Source of the DNA: DAOVRL01 sp023128595
Lineage (GTDB): Bacteria > Planctomycetota > Phycisphaerae > Sedimentisphaerales > Anaerobacaceae
Assembly (NCBI GenBank): GCA_030628155.1
Contig: DAOVRL010000207.1
Location: 1 to 6,797 of the forward strand
Reading direction: 5' to 3'
DNA: 6,797 nucleotides
In this document: in pieces, positions 4,042-6,797 of the stretch
How the letters are laid out: the number at the start of each line of letters is the position of its first letter
Position numbering within the stretch: the first letter of the stretch is position 1
Notes under the pieces: generated by a model
Told to the model about the DNA's origin: nothing
The model's database searches: none
Seen by the model: only the letters and a program-made list of their open reading frames with translations
Position numbers and translations under genes: made by a program

Positions 4042-6414
4042 ATGAAGATGAACTACGCTTGGCTCTGTATGGTGTTATGCGCAACGACCGTCGCGCCCGC
4101 CGCTGGCGGCAAGACAACCACCCCCGAACCGACGACACGCGTAGTACAAAGCCTCGATTTTGACTGGAAGTTCTTCAAAGCGGACGCAAAAGGCGCCGAT
4201 CAAATCGATTACAACGATTCGAATTGGCGGTCGGTGGACCTCCCGCACGACTGGAGCATAGAAGGACCTTTCGCAAAAGACCAGGCCGGCGGAAAATCCG
4301 GGGGGTACGTGCCGATCGGGATTGGGTGGTACAGGAAAGAGTTTCGACTCGGGTCCGCTCTGAAGAATAAGAAGGTGTTCATACGATTTGAGGGCATCTA
4401 TAAGAACAGCGACGTCTGGATCAACGGGCGCCACTTGGGGAAACGCTGGTACGGCTATGTGAGTTTTCAATATGACCTGACACCGTACGTCAAGTGGGGC
4501 TCTTCCAATGTGATCGCCGTTCGCGCCGATAATTCGAGGCAGACGTGCAGGTGGTATTCGGGGTCAGGGATATATCGACACGTGTGGCTGATACTAACCG
4601 AGAAACTGTACGTTGGCCAATGGGGGACATACGTGACGACACCTAAGATTTCCTCAAAGGCGGCAACCGTTAACGTCAAAACAACGGTCGAAAACAAACA
4701 TGACGTATTCAAAGAGTGCACGCTCAAGACGATTATCGTTGACGGCAGGGGCAGGCGTGTCGCGATGGCGGAATCCGAGAAGACCATTTCAGCGGGAGAG
4801 GGCTTTGAGTTTTCGCAGGATCTGGACGTGCAATTGCCGAAGCTCTGGTCGCTGGAATCGCCCAGTCTTTACTATGCGCACAGCGTCGTGTTGGACGATG
4901 CTCGGATCGTTGACAGGTGTGTTACGCCGTTTGGGATACGCCGGATCAAGTGGGATACAGACAAAGGGCTTCTACTAAACGATAAGCCCGTTTTGATGAA
5001 AGGTGTGTGTATCCACCATGACCTGGGGTCTCTTGGTGCGGCGTTTCACGATAGAGCAATGGAGCGAAGGCTCGAAGTGCTCAAAAGCGTCGGGTCCAAT
5101 GCGATTCGAACCAGCCACAATCCCCCCGCGCCGGGATTGCTGGATATGTGCGACATGATGGGCTTTCTCGTGATCGACGAGGCATTTGACAAGTGGGGAG
5201 ACGCAAATCATGCCACCTGGGCCGAGGACTGGCGGAGGGATTTGGCGTCCATGCTCCGCCGCGACAGAAATCACCCATCTGTTGTTCTCTGGAGCGTCGG
5301 CAACGAGGTGCGGGGACAAGATACGAAGGACACGCAGGACAAACTAAGGATGCTCGTCGATTTTGTCCGCAAGGCCGAACCTACGCGGAAGGTAACCTGT
5401 GGCACGTTCCCCAGCTATGTGCCGGATTTCGTCGCTATCCAGGATGTCGCCGGTCTGAATTATCAGGAACAGTGGTTTGACCGGTACAGGAAGAACGACC
5501 CGAACATCCTCATTATCAGTACCGAGAGTTACGTTTTCTATCGCGGGTGGGGCGACTCGCATAAGGCCTTCCATCCCGTAAATCCGTGGTTCGACGCGAT
5601 CCTTAACGATTTCGTGGTCGGCTCGTTTCTCTGGACGGGCATTGACTACCTCGGCGAAGCGGTAGCCGGATGGCCGTGCCACGGCTGGAATTGCAGCCTG
5701 ATCGATACCTGCGGCTTTCGCAGGCCGGTTTCTTTCCTTCACGAAAGCCTGTGGTCGGATGAGCCAATGGTGCATATCGTCGTTATCCACGATTCCCTTG
5801 ATGTCCCCGCCGCAACCAAAAGCCACTGGGACTGGCCCAAAATGGTATCGCACTGGACGCTACCTGAGCTTGAGGGCAAAGACATCCAGGTCGCGACATT
5901 CACGAACTGCCAGAGCGTTGAGCTGTTCGTAAACAACCGGTCTTTGGGCGTACAGAGATTAGCTGACTTTGACGATATGATAATAACCTGGACTGTTCGG
6001 TACGAACCGGGAACCATCACAGCCGTCGCCAAAGGACCAGGGCGCATTATCTGCTCGAACAAATTGAGAACAGCCGGTGATGCTGCCAGGATTGTCCTTA
6101 AGCCCGACCGCCAGACAATCAGGGCCGACGGACGCGATTTGTGTCATATCGAGGTCAACATTACCGACACCAACGGCATTCTTGTGCCCGATGCGTCCAA
6201 TCTAATCCGTTTCGAGGTCTCGGGCCGAGCAAAGATCGTCGGCGTTGACAACGGAGATCTAAGGAGCACCGAGTCATACAAGGCCGACCACAGAAAAGCC
6301 TTCTACGGCAAATGTATGGTGATTCTGCAATCCACGGGAAAGCTCGGCCAGATCCACTTAGCCGCCACCTCACCGGGATTGTCCTCAGACGAGTTAATCA
6401 TTAACTCAAACTGA
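4042..6414 (+). CDS. Secreted glycoside hydrolase family 2 enzyme (beta-galactosidase-like)
   Basis: The 790-residue product has a signal peptide (MKMNYAWLCMVLC, cleavage near APAAGG). The GH2 order is complete: sugar-binding jelly-roll domain (about 35-190, with LPHDW at 67-71 and SGSGIYR at 173-179), Ig-like domain (about 195-305), TIM barrel (about 310-560), DUF4982-type domain (about 604-665) and a GH2 C5-type Ig-like domain (686-788). RTSHNPP is at 356-362. The acid/base is Glu422 in SVGNEV, the nucleophile candidate is Glu495 in ISTES, and SFLWTGIDYLGE (528-539) ends the barrel. The 73-residue spacing between the two glutamates fits the retaining mechanism. This architecture is usual in exo-acting beta-galactosidases, but galactosidase, glucuronidase and other activities cannot be separated from sequence alone. 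ATG 4042 has GGAG four bases upstream; an in-frame TTG at 3982 lacks support. The role is probably the release of non-reducing end sugars from glycans in the periplasm or outside the cell. Confidence 0.93.
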   Translation: MKMNYAWLCMVLCATTVAPAAGGKTTTPEPTTRVVQSLDFDWKFFKADAKGADQIDYNDSNWRSVDLPHDWSIEGPFAKDQAGGKSGGYVPIGIGWYRKEFRLGSALKNKKVFIRFEGIYKNSDVWINGRHLGKRWYGYVSFQYDLTPYVKWGSSNVIAVRADNSRQTCRWYSGSGIYRHVWLILTEKLYVGQWGTYVTTPKISSKAATVNVKTTVENKHDVFKECTLKTIIVDGRGRRVAMAESEKTISAGEGFEFSQDLDVQLPKLWSLESPSLYYAHSVVLDDARIVDRCVTPFGIRRIKWDTDKGLLLNDKPVLMKGVCIHHDLGSLGAAFHDRAMERRLEVLKSVGSNAIRTSHNPPAPGLLDMCDMMGFLVIDEAFDKWGDANHATWAEDWRRDLASMLRRDRNHPSVVLWSVGNEVRGQDTKDTQDKLRMLVDFVRKAEPTRKVTCGTFPSYVPDFVAIQDVAGLNYQEQWFDRYRKNDPNILIISTESYVFYRGWGDSHKAFHPVNPWFDAILNDFVVGSFLWTGIDYLGEAVAGWPCHGWNCSLIDTCGFRRPVSFLHESLWSDEPMVHIVVIHDSLDVPAATKSHWDWPKMVSHWTLPELEGKDIQVATFTNCQSVELFVNNRSLGVQRLADFDDMIITWTVRYEPGTITAVAKGPGRIICSNKLRTAGDAARIVLKPDRQTIRADGRDLCHIEVNITDTNGILVPDASNLIRFEVSGRAKIVGVDNGDLRSTESYKADHRKAFYGKCMVILQSTGKLGQIHLAATSPGLSSDELIINSN

Positions 6415-6445
6415 CCCATTCCCCGTGTCGTTGCCGCCAAGCCTG

Positions 6446-6463
6446 TGCCCGCGAAAGCGGGTA
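6446..6463 (+). repeat. Hairpin with GAAA tetraloop after the GH2 gene
   Basis: CCCGC (6448-6452), GAAA and GCGGG (6457-6461) form a compact stem extended by one G-U and one T-A pair. There is no T-run, so it is not a standard terminator. It resembles dispersed intergenic palindromes of the CCCGCGAAAGCGGG kind and could stabilise the 3' end of the GH2 transcript. Confidence 0.5.
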
Positions 6464-6482
6464 GCGCAAATCCAGCAGCGTA

Positions 6483-6503
6483 GCATGGGCTTCAAGCCCA
6501 TGC
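6483..6503 (+). repeat. REP-like palindrome GCATGGGCTT-C-AAGCCCATGC
   Basis: Two perfect 10-base arms surround a single base, so the folded form would have a stem of eight or nine pairs. Similar GGGCTT/AAGCCC palindromes are scattered between genes in planctomycete genomes (recalled, not checked). No T-run follows. It may act as a factor-dependent or bidirectional 3' end, or be a mobile palindromic repeat. Confidence 0.55.
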
Positions 6504-6521
6504 ACTCTCCTGGTTGATATC

Positions 6522-6548
6522 CTCTGCGTGCTCCGCGTGCCCGGCGGT
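6522..6548 (+). repeat. Degenerate 9-base tandem repeat (three units)
   Basis: The three units are CTCTGCGTG, CTCCGCGTG and CCCGGCGGT. The first two differ at one base; the third is more diverged. This resembles the short Y-rich CTCTGCGT-type intergenic repeats seen in many environmental genomes. No gene function is apparent. Confidence 0.4.
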
Positions 6549-6702
6549 AAGACCAAATCCCTGCACAATTCACGTTAATCCGTAATACAATCTTGTATCT
6601 TCTTGTTTTTCTTGCACGTATTTTGTACTGAGTAATCGTAAGCTGTTTATTCTTAAGGGTGCAGGTTTGGTTTTACGTAGATTTTCGTGGAGTTAGACAG
6701 AG
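6549..6702. other. AT-rich non-coding stretch ahead of the right-edge gene
   Basis: I see no gene here. Base composition becomes clearly richer in A and T than the GH2 gene and the repeats before it, which fits a boundary with foreign DNA. It contains the small palindrome ATACAA-TC-TTGTAT (6585-6598). A weak promoter-like pair is TGCACA (6562-6567) with TACAAT (6586-6591) at 18-base spacing. If the next gene belongs to an insertion sequence, its left terminal repeat should lie in or near this stretch, but it cannot be fixed without the other end. Confidence 0.4.
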
Positions 6703-6772
6703 TTGGACTCCTTTTTGCAGGAACACAACTTGTTTGATAAACAAGAGTTGTGGTTCGCAAGCAGGAGTCCAA
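6703..6772 (+). promoter_or_regulatory. Long nested hairpin that buries a ribosome binding site
   Basis: The outer arms TTGGACTCCT (6703-6712) and AGGAGTCCAA (6763-6772) pair perfectly. Inside, TTGC/GCAA (6715-6718 with 6757-6760), GAA/TTC (6721-6723 with 6754-6756), CACAA/TTGTG (6724-6728 with 6748-6752) and CTTGTTT/AAACAAG (6729-6735 with 6739-6745) continue the stem to a GAT loop, about 29 pairs in all. The right arm holds AGGAG (6763-6767), the Shine-Dalgarno site of the ATG at 6775, and the left arm holds its complement CTCCT. Confidence 0.8.
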
Positions 6773-6774
6773 AA

Positions 6775-6797
6775 ATGGTTATAGCGAGTATTGTAAA
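6775..6797 (+). CDS. Start of a gene leaving the window; possibly an IS1634-type transposase
   Basis: ATG 6775 lies 7 bases after a good AGGAG Shine-Dalgarno site, and the frame stays open to the window end, reading MVIASIV. Only seven full codons are visible. The opening resembles what I recall of IS1634-type transposase N-termini (ASI followed by V or I and Lys residues), and the AT-rich approach and Shine-Dalgarno-sequestering hairpin also fit an insertion sequence. The family assignment is a weak inference; the existence of a gene start is better supported. Confidence 0.4.

Noticed and set aside
3743..4163. Plus-strand frames in the divergent intergenic region
   Set aside because: They have no ribosome sites or recognisable domains, and they cross the promoter and leader signals of the GH2 gene.
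4975..5853. Minus-strand frames inside the GH2 gene
   Set aside because: They are antisense to the conserved TIM-barrel coding sequence, which explains their openness; no signal or family features are present.
6483..6503. Intrinsic terminator for the GH2 gene
   Set aside because: The palindrome is strong but is followed by ACTCTCC with no T-run, so it is listed as a repeat.
6702..6773. Possible integron attC site (GTTGGAC at 6702 and GTCCAAA at 6767)
   Set aside because: The boxes resemble GTTRRRY and RYYYAAC, but they face the wrong way: attC has RYYYAAC on the outside left and GTTRRRY on the right. One base also departs from the consensus.
1..6797. tRNA, rRNA, CRISPR array or phage genes
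   Set aside because: No cloverleaf-like segment, no regularly spaced repeats and no phage-type genes were seen on either strand.

Overview
The window looks like chromosomal DNA from a Planctomycetota bacterium, most likely of the Phycisphaerae type. This is inferred from the combination of parts, not from a marker gene. The parts are a dockerin-like protein tail, a PEP-CTERM surface protein, a PQQ-like beta-propeller protein whose mature form opens with DWPQWGG, a lone type II pseudopilin and a secreted family 2 glycoside hydrolase. All five complete genes carry a Sec signal, lipoprotein signal or prepilin leader, so the region is devoted to exported proteins.

Layout: (1) 1-182 is the end of a plus-strand gene with a dockerin-like tail. 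(2) 248-763 is a PEP-CTERM protein with a beta-rich, possibly cohesin-like body, closed by a strong intrinsic terminator at 801-835. (3) 909-1481 is a small probable lipoprotein with its own promoter-like sequence. (4) On the minus strand, 3721-2111 encodes a PQQ-like propeller protein and 1951-1502 a GspG-like pseudopilin. The pseudopilin converges on the lipoprotein gene with a 20-base gap and has its own promoter candidate between inverted-repeat arms. (5) A 320-base divergent control region (3722-4041) has good sigma70-type promoter candidates facing both ways, several dyads and repeated GCCCGG cores. (6) 4042-6414 encodes a secreted multidomain GH2 enzyme with both catalytic glutamates visible. 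(7) 6415-6797 is non-coding and changes from GC-rich repeats and hairpins to AT-rich DNA. It ends in a roughly 70-base nested hairpin that buries the Shine-Dalgarno sequence of a gene starting at 6775 and running off the window, possibly an IS1634-type transposase.

Taken together, this reads as a polysaccharide-use and cell-surface neighbourhood. The GH2 enzyme would cleave glycan ends outside the cytoplasm, and the PEP-CTERM and dockerin-like proteins could be surface-anchored or scaffold parts. The shared control region may co-regulate the GH2 and the propeller protein. No large unknown system is visible. The most notable signals are the Shine-Dalgarno-occluding hairpin at the right edge, the inverted repeat framing the pseudopilin promoter, the dyads in the GH2 promoter and leader, and the possible cohesin/dockerin pairing at the left edge.
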